A stretch of 64,000 nt of DNA from Lactobacillaceae bacterium (GTDB taxonomy: Bacteria > Bacillota > Bacilli > Lactobacillales > Lactobacillaceae), in NCBI GenBank assembly GCA_031282325.1, contig JAITDY010000057.1, positions 1 through 64,000 on the forward strand, in the 5' to 3' direction. Every line of letters starts with the position of its first letter. Position 1 is the stretch's first letter. The position numbers and the translations under genes are program-made. Shown here piece after piece: positions 26,881-35,072 of the stretch. The notes below the pieces were generated by a model. The model did no database searches, was not told the origin of the DNA, and saw only the letters and a list, made by a program, of their open reading frames with translations.

Positions 26881-28728
26881 TCATTCATTTAGATGGAAAT
26901 AATAACTAGAAATCGTAATGTCATCCCTATTCACGAATTTTTGACGCAGTCTAAAAGCTGTTTGGTTATGCAGAATTTTTTGCCAATGATGTTTAGGTAC
27001 AAATTGCGGAATCATAACAGTTAATGAATAATTTTTATTAGCCGCTTTTTTTGCAATTGAATTAATAAACTCACTCGTAGGAATCAAGACATTTCGATAT
27101 GATGAATGGATATCAACATAACGTATATCAGGAAAGAACTCTTCAAATTGTTTGGTTGTTTTATTTTCTTTTGCTTTATCGATATCAAAAGATACGTGCA
27201 TACCAATTACTTCATCGGAAATTGACTTAGCATAATTAATCGCAGAAACCGTTACTTTAGTTACGTTTCCTAACAGCACAATCGTAATTGCACCACTATA
27301 ATCCTTACGCATTTTCTTTAATTCCCTTTTATCTAGTTTTAACTGGTGTGCAATACTTTGATAATGTTTATGGACAACCAAAAAGAAACGAATAATTAAA
27401 GGCATGAAAATAAAATATGGCCAAACTTGCTTAAAGTGTAAAACAAACATCGTTGCAACTAATATAAAAGAAATTAATGCTCCAATGAAATTTATAATTG
27501 ATTTTATCTTCCAATACGATCCTTTTTCCCTAAACCAATGAATAATCATCCCTGACTGGCTTAACGTAAAAGGAACGAAAACGCCGATTGCATAAAGCGG
27601 AATCAAACTTTCCACATCACCTTTAAAGATTAACAACAATATTATTGCACCAATAGATAGACTGATAATTCCGTTCGAAAATCCTAAACGATCTCCTCTA
27701 TCTTTATATAAATGGGGCATAAATTTATCATTAGCTAATGAATATGCTAGCATCGGAAACGCTGAAAAACCAGTGTTGGCTGCAACAGACAAAATCATTG
27801 CGGTTGCTAATTGGATAATATAAAAACCAATCGTTGTGTTCCCCCCCATTGTAACTGCAGCAATTTGAGATAACACTGTTCCTGAACTAGTTAATGGATT
27901 AATTTTATATGCAAAACTTAAAAAGGTAATTCCAGCAAAGAAGACTGCCAGAATTATTGACATTATTATTAAAGTTTTAGAAGCATTTTTAGTTTTTGGT
28001 TCATTAAAACTAGGAACCGCATTAGAAATAGCCTCAACACCAGTTAATGATGAAGAACCACTAGAAAACGCTCTTAGAAAAAGGATTATACTAATTGGTT
28101 TTACAATACTAGAAATATTAGTAGCAATTTGATTGGGTATATTTCCAGTAGCGACACGAACAAAACCAATTATCAGCATTAAGAAAATGACAGCAATAAA
28201 AAAATAAACCGGAACCATTAGAAAATTGGCTGATTCGCGTAAACCTCGTAAATTCATCCCCATTAGTAATAAAACTAAAACGATTGAAATTATAAGCATA
28301 AATTTATGCAATTCTGGAAAAGCCGAAGTAATTGCCTGACTTGCAGCGGCTACTGAAACAGCCACTGTAAGCATATAGTCTACTAATAAAGAACCACCAG
28401 CAACCAAACCCGCTCCTTTGCCCCAATTTTTAGAGGAAACCACATAGGCTCCTCCTCCAGAGGGATAAGCATGAATAATCATGACATAAGAAAGAGTAAT
28501 TGCAGCTAGCAAAATTAAAACGAGTGCTGCAATTGGCAACTGCAACCATAAAGCAGTGGCTGAAGCTCCCGCTAACACAGTAGTAATCATTTCCGTACCA
28601 TAAGCAACTGAAGATAATGCATCTGATGATAATAGAGCAAGTGCTTTAACTTTACCTAATTTTTGCGATTCTTCATCTAGAGTTTTTAATGGTTTTCCAA
28701 TTAATATTCTTTTTAAGAAATTCCACAT
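26881..28728 (-). CDS. kimA: KimA-type high-affinity potassium importer (APC superfamily)
   Basis: 615 residues. About twelve membrane helices (residues 30-460) and a cytoplasmic C-terminal domain of some 150 residues. The segments LSSDALSSVAYGTEMI, YPSGGGAYVVS, SSLTGVEAISNAVPSF and GDRLGFSNGII, and the tail ending HNQTAFRLRQKF, match Bacillus KimA (YdaO) closely along the full length. KimA is a proton-coupled K+ importer inhibited by c-di-AMP. No ydaO riboswitch is visible: the gene starts 8 bp after the cyclophilin gene and uses GTGGAG at that gene's end as ribosome site, so the two are co-transcribed. Confidence 0.9.
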   Translation of the reverse strand: MWNFLKRILIGKPLKTLDEESQKLGKVKALALLSSDALSSVAYGTEMITTVLAGASATALWLQLPIAALVLILLAAITLSYVMIIHAYPSGGGAYVVSSKNWGKGAGLVAGGSLLVDYMLTVAVSVAAASQAITSAFPELHKFMLIISIVLVLLLMGMNLRGLRESANFLMVPVYFFIAVIFLMLIIGFVRVATGNIPNQIATNISSIVKPISIILFLRAFSSGSSSLTGVEAISNAVPSFNEPKTKNASKTLIIMSIILAVFFAGITFLSFAYKINPLTSSGTVLSQIAAVTMGGNTTIGFYIIQLATAMILSVAANTGFSAFPMLAYSLANDKFMPHLYKDRGDRLGFSNGIISLSIGAIILLLIFKGDVESLIPLYAIGVFVPFTLSQSGMIIHWFREKGSYWKIKSIINFIGALISFILVATMFVLHFKQVWPYFIFMPLIIRFFLVVHKHYQSIAHQLKLDKRELKKMRKDYSGAITIVLLGNVTKVTVSAINYAKSISDEVIGMHVSFDIDKAKENKTTKQFEEFFPDIRYVDIHSSYRNVLIPTSEFINSIAKKAANKNYSLTVMIPQFVPKHHWQKILHNQTAFRLRQKFVNRDDITISSYYFHLNE

Positions 28729-28735
28729 TTAAAAG

Positions 28736-29704
28736 TTACTCCACAGTAATTGATTCAATTTTTACTGGGGATTCTGGTTTTGATTCTTCACCAGATTCAC
28801 TAGTAGTAACTTTTCCGTTTTGAATTTTATCTAAAACGTCCAAACCTTCAATTACTTGTCCAAAAACTGTATAACCACCATCTAAATATGGCGCACCACC
28901 CTTTTTATATTCTTCTAATATTTTATCTGGATAAGATTTTTTATCTGTAATTTGAGAAGTAGCATCTTTAGTATTTGTAACGATGAAAAACTGACTTCCA
29001 TTTGAATTTTCTTGCCCAGTATTAGCCATCGAAAGAGCTCCTAATAAGTTATATAGCTTAGGAGTAATTTCATTCTTAAAACCAGTTCCGGCATCAATTT
29101 TAGTATTTTTCTTATTCCAAATTGAAGTTCCACCGGTTCCTTTATTATCTGGATCGCCACTTTGAACCATAAAGTCTTTCATTACACGGAAAAACTCAAC
29201 CCCGTTATAGTATCCTTCTTTAGCGTGGGTAACAAAGTTTTCAGCCGCAAGTGGGGCTAGCTTATCAAAAATTTTGAAGGTAATATCACCTTCGGTCGTT
29301 TTCATAACGACCTTAGTTTCACCTTTTTCGATATTTTTATTTAATTGGGGTAGTTCCATTTTATTTAATTCCTTTTTTGAATACTTAGCATTTAGTTTTG
29401 AAGCAGCTTCTGATGAAGCAGCAGCTTCGCTACTTTGTTTAGCTTGCAATGCTTGTTCTTGTTTTACATTGACAACAGAAAAAATTTCATATCCAACACC
29501 TGCAAGCGTCAAAACCGCAATTACCGGTATAAAGTATTTTAGAAAAATAGATTTCTTTTCGTTTTCATTTTTAGAATCTATTTCTGTTTTCTTTTGAATA
29601 TTATTTTGTTGATTGTTATTTTCAATCTTAGAATTTAGTGGTTTTTTTGCTGCGTTATTTTTAGCAGTATTATTCGTCTTCGAATCTTTTTTTATTTTAG
29701 CCAT
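28736..29704 (-). CDS. Membrane-anchored cyclophilin-type peptidyl-prolyl isomerase
   Basis: 322 residues from the ATG at 29704; a longer frame upstream runs into the previous gene's terminator. Lys/Asn-rich cytoplasmic tail (1-55), one helix (YFIPVIAVLTLAGVGYEIFSVV), a short linker, then a cyclophilin domain (about 135-320) with FFRVMKDFMVQSGD, NSNGSQFFIV and TVFGQVIEGLDVL. It folds exported proteins outside the membrane. Related Gram-positive enzymes are often lipoproteins; this one has no lipobox Cys. No Shine-Dalgarno: TAAAAT (29712-29717) ends 7 bp before the ATG. Confidence 0.88.
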   Translation of the reverse strand: MAKIKKDSKTNNTAKNNAAKKPLNSKIENNNQQNNIQKKTEIDSKNENEKKSIFLKYFIPVIAVLTLAGVGYEIFSVVNVKQEQALQAKQSSEAAASSEAASKLNAKYSKKELNKMELPQLNKNIEKGETKVVMKTTEGDITFKIFDKLAPLAAENFVTHAKEGYYNGVEFFRVMKDFMVQSGDPDNKGTGGTSIWNKKNTKIDAGTGFKNEITPKLYNLLGALSMANTGQENSNGSQFFIVTNTKDATSQITDKKSYPDKILEEYKKGGAPYLDGGYTVFGQVIEGLDVLDKIQNGKVTTSESGEESKPESPVKIESITVE

Positions 29705-29721
29705 AGATAACATTTTAACGC

Positions 29722-29752
29722 AAAAATAAAAGGACTTGTAGATAAGTCCTTT
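29722..29752 (-). terminator. Terminator of the H1-like/TM2 gene
   Basis: On the minus strand AAAGGACTT and AAGTCCTTT form a stem with loop ATCTAC, followed by TATTTTT. The cyclophilin start codon comes right after it. Confidence 0.85.
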
Positions 29753-29768
29753 AAACAAAAATTAGAAA

Positions 29769-30425
29769 TTAAATTTGAATATTTCCGTTAGCGTCAGCTT
29801 TCTTATTGAATGACATAATTCCATCAATTATTCCAGCTAACCACACAATTGCAAAGACAAACCAGAAAAATTTCAATCCAGCAACACCAGCCAATAATAA
29901 TGAAATAACTGATACAGCTGCGTATAAGGCACCGATTAAATTGTCCTTAGCATAAAACTTATGAATGCCGAATTGCCCAAACACAACAGCTAAGATAATA
30001 TAAATATTTTTTACAACTGTTGTTTTATCTTGCAAATCTGCTTGCGCAATTTTAGTTGCAGATTCTAATTCTTTTTTTGCTTGTTCAGTAACATTAGTAG
30101 CAGTTTGTTTAGCCTTAGTAGCTACGTTTTCAACAGCTTCTTTTGCATTATTTGCAACACTTGAAACTTTTGTTTCAGTTGCACTAACCTTTTTAGTTGT
30201 AGCTTTTTTAACACCTGCTGTTTTAATAGTTGCTTTTTTAGCGGTCGTAGCAACCTTTGCAGTTGCTTTTTTAGCAGTTGTAGCTGTTTTAGTAGCAACT
30301 TTTTTAGCAGTTGTTGTTCCTTTTTTAGCGGTTGTTTTTGCCTTAGTAGTTACACTTTTGGTGGCTGCTGCAGCTTTTTTTGCAACAGGTTTTTTTGTAG
30401 TTGTTTTCTTAGTTGAATCGGCCAT
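29769..30425 (-). CDS. Histone-H1-like basic domain fused to a TM2 membrane domain
   Basis: 218 residues. Residues 1-85 consist almost only of Lys, Ala, Thr and Val in AKK/ATKKA-type repeats, like the C-terminal tail of eukaryotic histone H1 and bacterial H1-like DNA-binding proteins. Residues 86-130 form a helical Ala/Glu/Lys linker. Residues about 138-205 are a TM2 domain (VFGQFGIHKFYAKDNLIGALY, then two helices and a GIIDGIMSF end). No enzyme motif. A good AGGGG ribosome site precedes the ATG. The architecture suggests a cationic tail tethered to the inner face of the membrane that could bind DNA or RNA or another polyanion. Function is not known; the two domains are clear. Confidence 0.8.
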   Translation of the reverse strand: MADSTKKTTTKKPVAKKAAAATKSVTTKAKTTAKKGTTTAKKVATKTATTAKKATAKVATTAKKATIKTAGVKKATTKKVSATETKVSSVANNAKEAVENVATKAKQTATNVTEQAKKELESATKIAQADLQDKTTVVKNIYIILAVVFGQFGIHKFYAKDNLIGALYAAVSVISLLLAGVAGLKFFWFVFAIVWLAGIIDGIMSFNKKADANGNIQI

Positions 30426-30526
30426 TATTTTTTCCCCTTATTTTTAGACAAATATTAATTTATCAAAATTTAAACTTTTTCACAAATTTATTTATAATAT
30501 TAACTTTAACATTTTTTATTAATTAA

Positions 30527-31864
30527 CTAATTTTGTATTTTTTGGGTGAAAAAATAGACCACTAAACCTAATACTGCTCCTATTAAAGCTGGAATCAACC
30601 AGCCAAAACCTTCCAAAGAAAATGGTACTAGTTGATGATATACATCAATAATATTTTTTACTAATTTATTGGTTGCTAATGGTGAACTAGCTAACGCGTC
30701 AATAAAAGCAGGTAATGTGACAAAGGCAACTGTAAATTGATAAACAAGAGTATTTCGATTAAATAATTTGTTGAATAATGATAATAAAATTAGAACCATT
30801 GCAAAGGGATAAAGCAACATTAACACTGGAATGGACCAAGCAATTATTTTTGTCAATCCAGCGTTGGCAGTTATAAATGATCCGACTGCAATTACTTTTA
30901 GCCAGCTATTATAAGAAACTTTAGGAAATGCTCGATGCAAGTCTTGAGCAAAGGATACAAATAATCCCATCGCCGTTGTAAAAACAGCTAAAGTTACAAT
31001 AATTCCAGTAGTTAAGGTTCCCAAATTACCAGTATAATGGCCGATAATTGAAGCAAATGCGTCTCCACCATTAGCTGCTGCTTTAAAGGTACCTAAACTA
31101 GAAACACCTAATAATACAAGGGCAGCATAAATAACTGCCTCGGCAACAACTGCCAATAATCCAGACTTGGCCATTACCTTAGAAACTTGATTATCATGAA
31201 AACCAAAGCCCTTAATTGCATAAACAACAGAAACTGAAAGAGCTAATAAAGCTACTCCGTCCATAGTATTATATCCGTCTAATATTCCCGTAAGGCCGGC
31301 GTTGACTTGATAAGCTTTTGAAACGGTTTGGTCTACGCCACCCATTGGCAAGATAAAGGCTAAAACCAAAACGATAACTAACAGTGACATTAATATTGGA
31401 TTCAAATATTTTCCAACCCACTTCATCAATCCAGATTCCTTAATAGCTAAAACATAAGCAGTTGCAAAAAATATTGCAGAAAAAATCAGCATTGCAAGCC
31501 ATTGATATTTGGTAGGGACAAAAGGCGATATGCCCATCGAAAATGCAGTTGCAGCTGTTCTTGGCGTTCCAAAAAGTGGCCCAATTGTTAAATGAATAGC
31601 TACTAAAAAAGCGGTTCCAAACCATGGTGCTACCGGTTTGGCTACATCATACACGCTCTGACTTCGAGTAACGCTGACGGCCAACATTGCCAAAAATGGT
31701 AGTAGAGTTCCGGTAACCAAAAAGCCTAAAGTTGCCGGTAACCAATTACCTCCAGCTAATTGACCTAGTTGGACTGGGAAAATTAAATTACCGGCCCCAA
31801 ACATCATCCCGAAAATTAGCGATGATAATAAAAAAAGTTGTTTAAATGTTAATTTTTCTTCCAT
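30527..31864 (-). CDS. brnQ: Branched-chain amino-acid:cation symporter BrnQ
   Basis: 445 residues with twelve predicted helices. The start KLTFKQLFLLSSLIFGMMFGAGNLIFPVQLG (GAGNLIFP motif) is diagnostic of the BrnQ/LIVCS family, importing Leu, Ile and Val with Na+ or H+. An AAGGAG site precedes the ATG. Upstream lie a consensus promoter, a leader peptide with seven Ile codons and a terminator hairpin, so expression is probably controlled by isoleucine supply through attenuation. Confidence 0.95.
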   Translation of the reverse strand: MEEKLTFKQLFLLSSLIFGMMFGAGNLIFPVQLGQLAGGNWLPATLGFLVTGTLLPFLAMLAVSVTRSQSVYDVAKPVAPWFGTAFLVAIHLTIGPLFGTPRTAATAFSMGISPFVPTKYQWLAMLIFSAIFFATAYVLAIKESGLMKWVGKYLNPILMSLLVIVLVLAFILPMGGVDQTVSKAYQVNAGLTGILDGYNTMDGVALLALSVSVVYAIKGFGFHDNQVSKVMAKSGLLAVVAEAVIYAALVLLGVSSLGTFKAAANGGDAFASIIGHYTGNLGTLTTGIIVTLAVFTTAMGLFVSFAQDLHRAFPKVSYNSWLKVIAVGSFITANAGLTKIIAWSIPVLMLLYPFAMVLILLSLFNKLFNRNTLVYQFTVAFVTLPAFIDALASSPLATNKLVKNIIDVYHQLVPFSLEGFGWLIPALIGAVLGLVVYFFTQKIQN

Positions 31865-31881
31865 ATTTTCTCCTTAAAAAT

Positions 31882-31910
31882 AAAAAAGACAAACTGTTTA
31901 ACAGCTTGTC
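31882..31910 (-). terminator. Attenuator terminator before brnQ
   Basis: On the minus strand GACAAGCTG and CAGTTTGTC pair around TTAAA, followed by TTTTTTATTTTT. It lies after the leader peptide and before the brnQ ribosome site, as expected for transcription attenuation. Confidence 0.85.
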
Positions 31911-31933
31911 CTAGAGTGTAATTTCGGTTGGCT

Positions 31934-32020
31934 GCCTATCTTAACTTGAAGATAATGATAGGCACACAAATTATCAGCACCTTATCATTTAATGATAATA
32001 ATGCTGATAATAATTTGTGT
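31934..32020 (-). promoter_or_regulatory. Leader RNA hairpins of brnQ
   Basis: Two stems on the minus strand. The first (31964-32020) is long: one arm contains the Ile codons of the leader peptide, the other pairs from TGCTGATAATTTGTGT back to ACACAAATTATTATCAGCA. The second (31934-31963) is GCCTATC/GATAGGC. Part of the second segment (ATTATC, about 31951-31956) could pair with TGATAAT of the first, giving an alternative fold. This is the typical layout of ribosome-controlled attenuation; the exact pairs that decide it need folding. Confidence 0.6.
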
Positions 32021-32044
32021 AGTTGTTCCTGAAAAGTTTCTCAT
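31985..32044 (-). CDS. Isoleucine-rich leader peptide of brnQ
   Basis: 19 codons: MRNFSGTTTQIIISIIIIK, then TGA. Seven of the nine residues before the final Lys are Ile; only one Ser interrupts the run. The ATG lies about 13 nt after the expected transcription start and has no Shine-Dalgarno site. Ribosome stalling at the Ile codons when Ile-tRNA is short would disrupt the first hairpin and favour an antiterminated form. No T-box consensus is present, so this looks like translated-leader attenuation. Confidence 0.8.
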   Translation of the reverse strand: MRNFSGTTTQIIISIIIIK

Positions 32045-32063
32045 AATTTTTATTTGTAGGGTT

Positions 32064-32092
32064 ATTATATCCAGTTATTTTTTAGTTGTCAA
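32064..32092 (-). promoter_or_regulatory. Consensus promoter of brnQ
   Basis: TTGACA (32087-32092) and TATAAT (32064-32069) on the minus strand with a 17-bp spacer: a perfect vegetative promoter. The transcript should start near 32057. Confidence 0.9.
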
Positions 32093-32116
32093 TAAAAAAT
32101 TATCATTTTTGCAGTG

Positions 32117-32145
32117 TTGCAAAAAATTAAATAAAAAATTACCAT
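32117..32145 (+). promoter_or_regulatory. Promoter of the ABC exporter at 32152
   Basis: TTGCAA (32117-32122), 17 bp, TACCAT (32140-32145). The -10 ends 6 bp before the ATG at 32152, so the transcript would begin almost at the start codon. Confidence 0.5.
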
Positions 32146-32151
32146 TAAGTA

Positions 32152-33924
32152 ATGAGAAACCACGTAGATTACAAGGGGATTAAACCCCAACACACATTAT
32201 TTCAAATGCTAAAATATGTTTTTGCTTCTGTTTTAAAAAGACGCTGGATGGTAGTTATCAATATTTTACTTTTAACTATTATTGCAGGATTGGAATTTAT
32301 CGTCCCTCAATTTACATCAAAAATTATTAATCATGTTGTTAGTAATGGCAAAAGTAGTTATTTATTGCAACAAATATTTTTAATGCTAATTTCGATTTTA
32401 TTAATGGGATTTTTGAATTTTTTAAGTTCATACTGGATGCAAAAATTAAGTCAGGAATCAATTACAGAACTTAGGATGCGTTTATATAATTTCGTTTTGA
32501 AGCAAGATTTTTCCTTTTTTCAAAATACAAAAACTGGTGATTTGATGACACGAATGACTGGTGACATTTCTAATTTACAAAGCTTAATTAGTAGCGATAC
32601 TTTTGGTATCGTGGGTAATATTTTTACCTTTATTGGAGTATTAGGATTTTTATATTGGCAAAATTGGAAATTAGCTTTTTTAATTACTCTAACATTCCCA
32701 TTTTTATTTATTGCTATTCGCTTTTTTCGAGGCAAGATGCAAAGTGCTTATAACATGGTGAGAAGTAATCAATCTGAAATAAATAATCACTTACAAAATT
32801 CTCTTACACAAATTGAATTAATTAAAAACTACACTACTGAGACAAAAGAAACTAATGAATTTAATCAAATTATTCGTAAAGGAAATAAATACCAATTAAC
32901 CGCTACTATTTGGCAGGCGATTTTTACACCGGTTGTTTCTTTTATTAACCAATTTGGACTAGCAATTGTTTTATTTTTCGGTGGAATTTACGTAATGAAA
33001 GGTGACATGAATATCGGTGATTTAATTGCATATACCCAGTATTTAGCTTTGTTACAAGCGCCTATTCGTTCTTTTTCACAAATTATAAATCGTATTCAAA
33101 ATGCCCAAATTTCCTTTGATAGAATTAGTGAATTACTAGATGTAATTCCTGAAGTTACTAACTCTCAAAACGCAGTCGTATTTCCAAATATCTTAAAAAA
33201 TGGGATTACTTTTAAAAAAGTGGATTTCACTTATAAGGGTACAAAAAAAGAATCATTAAAAAATATTAATTTAGAGATTCCTGCTGGAAAAACGACGGCA
33301 CTGGTTGGTAGAAGTGGGGCTGGAAAATCTACTATAATCAAATTAATTACTCGTATGTACGATGTTAATAAAGGCGAAATCGATTTCGATGATATTAACA
33401 TTAAAGATATTGACCTCGAATCGTTAAGAAAAAATATTTCAGTAGTTAGCCAAGATGTTGCTATTATCGATGGAAGTGTTGCAGAAAATATTGCTTATGG
33501 GAGCGACAAAGCAAGTAAAAAAGAAATTTTAGAAGCTGCTAAATTAGCCGATATCGATGATTTCATTAATAAATTACCTCAAGGACTAAATACACAAGTG
33601 GGAGAGAGAGGGATTAAATTATCTGGTGGACAAAAGCAAAGATTATCGATTGCTCGCGCTTTATTAAAAAATGCTCCAATTGTTATTTTAGATGAAGCGA
33701 CTGCGGCCTTAGATAATGAATCAGAAAAAACTATTCAACATGCCTTAAATAATCTAATGGTGAAGAAAACTAGCATCGTAATTGCTCACCGTTTAAGCAC
33801 TGTGCATAATGCTGATCAAATAATTGTTTTGAATGATGGCAAAATAGTCGAACGTGGAACGCATGACCAACTAATTCAAAAAAATGGTCGTTATACAAAG
33901 CTCTATAATGCACAATTTGAATAA
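32152..33924 (+). CDS. ABC exporter (full-length half-transporter, MsbA/LmrA type)
   Basis: 590 residues. Membrane domain with six helices (about 30-310), ATPase with Walker A VGRSGAGKSTIIK, signature KLSGGQKQR, Walker B IVILDEATAALDNESE and H-loop IAHRLS; all catalytic residues are intact, so a homodimer is likely. Substrate unknown (drug, lipid or peptide). It is divergent from brnQ. The ATG at 32152 has no ribosome site; an ATG at 32206 also lacks one. The first is preferred because the promoter sits exactly at leaderless distance. Confidence 0.88.
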   Translation: MRNHVDYKGIKPQHTLFQMLKYVFASVLKRRWMVVINILLLTIIAGLEFIVPQFTSKIINHVVSNGKSSYLLQQIFLMLISILLMGFLNFLSSYWMQKLSQESITELRMRLYNFVLKQDFSFFQNTKTGDLMTRMTGDISNLQSLISSDTFGIVGNIFTFIGVLGFLYWQNWKLAFLITLTFPFLFIAIRFFRGKMQSAYNMVRSNQSEINNHLQNSLTQIELIKNYTTETKETNEFNQIIRKGNKYQLTATIWQAIFTPVVSFINQFGLAIVLFFGGIYVMKGDMNIGDLIAYTQYLALLQAPIRSFSQIINRIQNAQISFDRISELLDVIPEVTNSQNAVVFPNILKNGITFKKVDFTYKGTKKESLKNINLEIPAGKTTALVGRSGAGKSTIIKLITRMYDVNKGEIDFDDINIKDIDLESLRKNISVVSQDVAIIDGSVAENIAYGSDKASKKEILEAAKLADIDDFINKLPQGLNTQVGERGIKLSGGQKQRLSIARALLKNAPIVILDEATAALDNESEKTIQHALNNLMVKKTSIVIAHRLSTVHNADQIIVLNDGKIVERGTHDQLIQKNGRYTKLYNAQFE

Positions 33925-33925
33925 G

Positions 33926-33958
33926 AAAAAATCTCGTAAGTATATTACGAGATTTTTT
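33926..33958. terminator. Bidirectional terminator between the ABC exporter and the CAP gene
   Basis: AAAAAATCTCGTAA and TTACGAGATTTTTT form a perfect 14-bp stem with A and T runs on both strands, between two convergent genes. Confidence 0.9.
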
Positions 33959-33965
33959 ATACTAT

Positions 33966-34916
33966 TTATCTGGCGTCGACTACAGTCCAACCATTAGCAA
34001 AGCCAATTCCGACTTCAGTAATATTGGGATTAATTAAAAATTCAGTATGTCCGCCATTGACCATTCCAATTTCATAATACCAAGCATCGATAACTGATTG
34101 CCCGGGTGCAAAACCGTTTGCGACAACTTCTAACATTGATGAGGCCTCGTGGGTTGCAAACCAATTAGAAGATGAGCCGATCGCTAGTGCTCTTTGAGTA
34201 GCGATTGCATTAATACTAGTATTAACTTTTACTGGATTCAAGCCTAATTTTGCTCGCAATTGATTCCAATAATTTAATGTATCAACAACAGCTTGTCCGC
34301 CTTGTGCAGCGATTTGCTCATCGTTAGCACGCTTAGCAGCTAAATCAGTAGTAGTGATAGCATTTTTATTTACCCAATAATTTTGGTTATCTAAATTAAT
34401 TTGAGCATAAGTAGTAATTGTTCCATCTGGATTTTTAACTTCAGATTCTGCTTTTACTTGAATTGGTTTTTCATTTAAATCTTTTGTATTTAGAGATTCT
34501 TTTAAAGAGTCTTTAGAAGTATTCTGTGGGGCATTTTCAAATAATCCATAAAACTTATCATCATTTGCAGTAATGAAAGCCTTGTAATCTTTTGAATCCG
34601 TTTTTTGAACTTTAGCAAAATCGTTTACTTGGTCTTTATCGACCCAAGTAGGATTTTGTTTGTTTTGTTGGATCATAACTCTTTCAACAGTTTTACCCTC
34701 TTTTTCTACTTTTGCAGTAGCTAACAATTGTACGGGTTGATTATTGTAGATCTTATGTTTAACTTTTGTAGTTCCGTTGTTTAGTAAAGAATCGGGATTA
34801 ACATTAAGAACTTTGTTTGATTCTGAATCAACTATTTGATTTGAATTATGAACATTGCCTAAAGCAAGTGATGTAATTGTGGTTGGTAGTAATAATATTG
34901 TATTTAAAATTTTCAT
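33966..34916 (-). CDS. Secreted CAP/SCP-domain protein with two GW-like repeats
   Basis: 316 residues. Signal peptide about 1-20. Two SH3-type/GW-like repeats (about 52-98, ending NPTWVDKDQV, and 150-190, ending QNYWVNKNAI) can bind wall polymers. The C-terminal CAP domain (about 205-316) begins LNYWNQLRAKLGLNPVKVN and contains HEASSMLEVVA, GGHTEFLINPNITEVGIGF. CAP proteins are secreted and of varied, often unknown function in bacteria. A GAGGAAA ribosome site precedes the ATG. Wall-bound role is inference. Confidence 0.85.
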   Translation of the reverse strand: MKILNTILLLPTTITSLALGNVHNSNQIVDSESNKVLNVNPDSLLNNGTTKVKHKIYNNQPVQLLATAKVEKEGKTVERVMIQQNKQNPTWVDKDQVNDFAKVQKTDSKDYKAFITANDDKFYGLFENAPQNTSKDSLKESLNTKDLNEKPIQVKAESEVKNPDGTITTYAQINLDNQNYWVNKNAITTTDLAAKRANDEQIAAQGGQAVVDTLNYWNQLRAKLGLNPVKVNTSINAIATQRALAIGSSSNWFATHEASSMLEVVANGFAPGQSVIDAWYYEIGMVNGGHTEFLINPNITEVGIGFANGWTVVDAR

Positions 34917-35039
34917 AGGTATTTCCTCAACTTTTATAGAATACCGATTTTAAATGACAGATAAATAGCGATAATTTTACAATTTTTGACAAAGAAGGTC
35001 ACATTCGTAATATTTGTAATAAGTAAAGTTTTTCTAAAG

Positions 35040-35072
35040 AAAAACACTTAGTAATATTTTACTAAGTGTTTT
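35040..35072 (-). terminator. Terminator after the RNA methyltransferase gene
   Basis: On the minus strand AACACTTAGTAA and TTACTAAGTGTT form a stem followed by TTTCTTT, starting at the stop codon. Confidence 0.85.

Noticed and set aside
26804..26884. Upstream extension of the ABC exporter half A to an ATG at 26884
   Set aside because: It reads through the kimA terminator hairpin and has no ribosome site; the ATG at 26803 has GGAG.
28728..28760. c-di-AMP (ydaO) riboswitch before kimA
   Set aside because: Only 8 bp separate kimA from the cyclophilin gene; there is no room for the aptamer.
29705..29758. Upstream extension of the cyclophilin gene
   Set aside because: It lies across the terminator of the H1-like/TM2 gene; the ATG at 29704 gives a normal basic N-terminus.
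31865..32060. T-box riboswitch for brnQ
   Set aside because: No GGTGGNACCGCG-type antiterminator bulge and no specifier stem; the Ile leader explains the region better.
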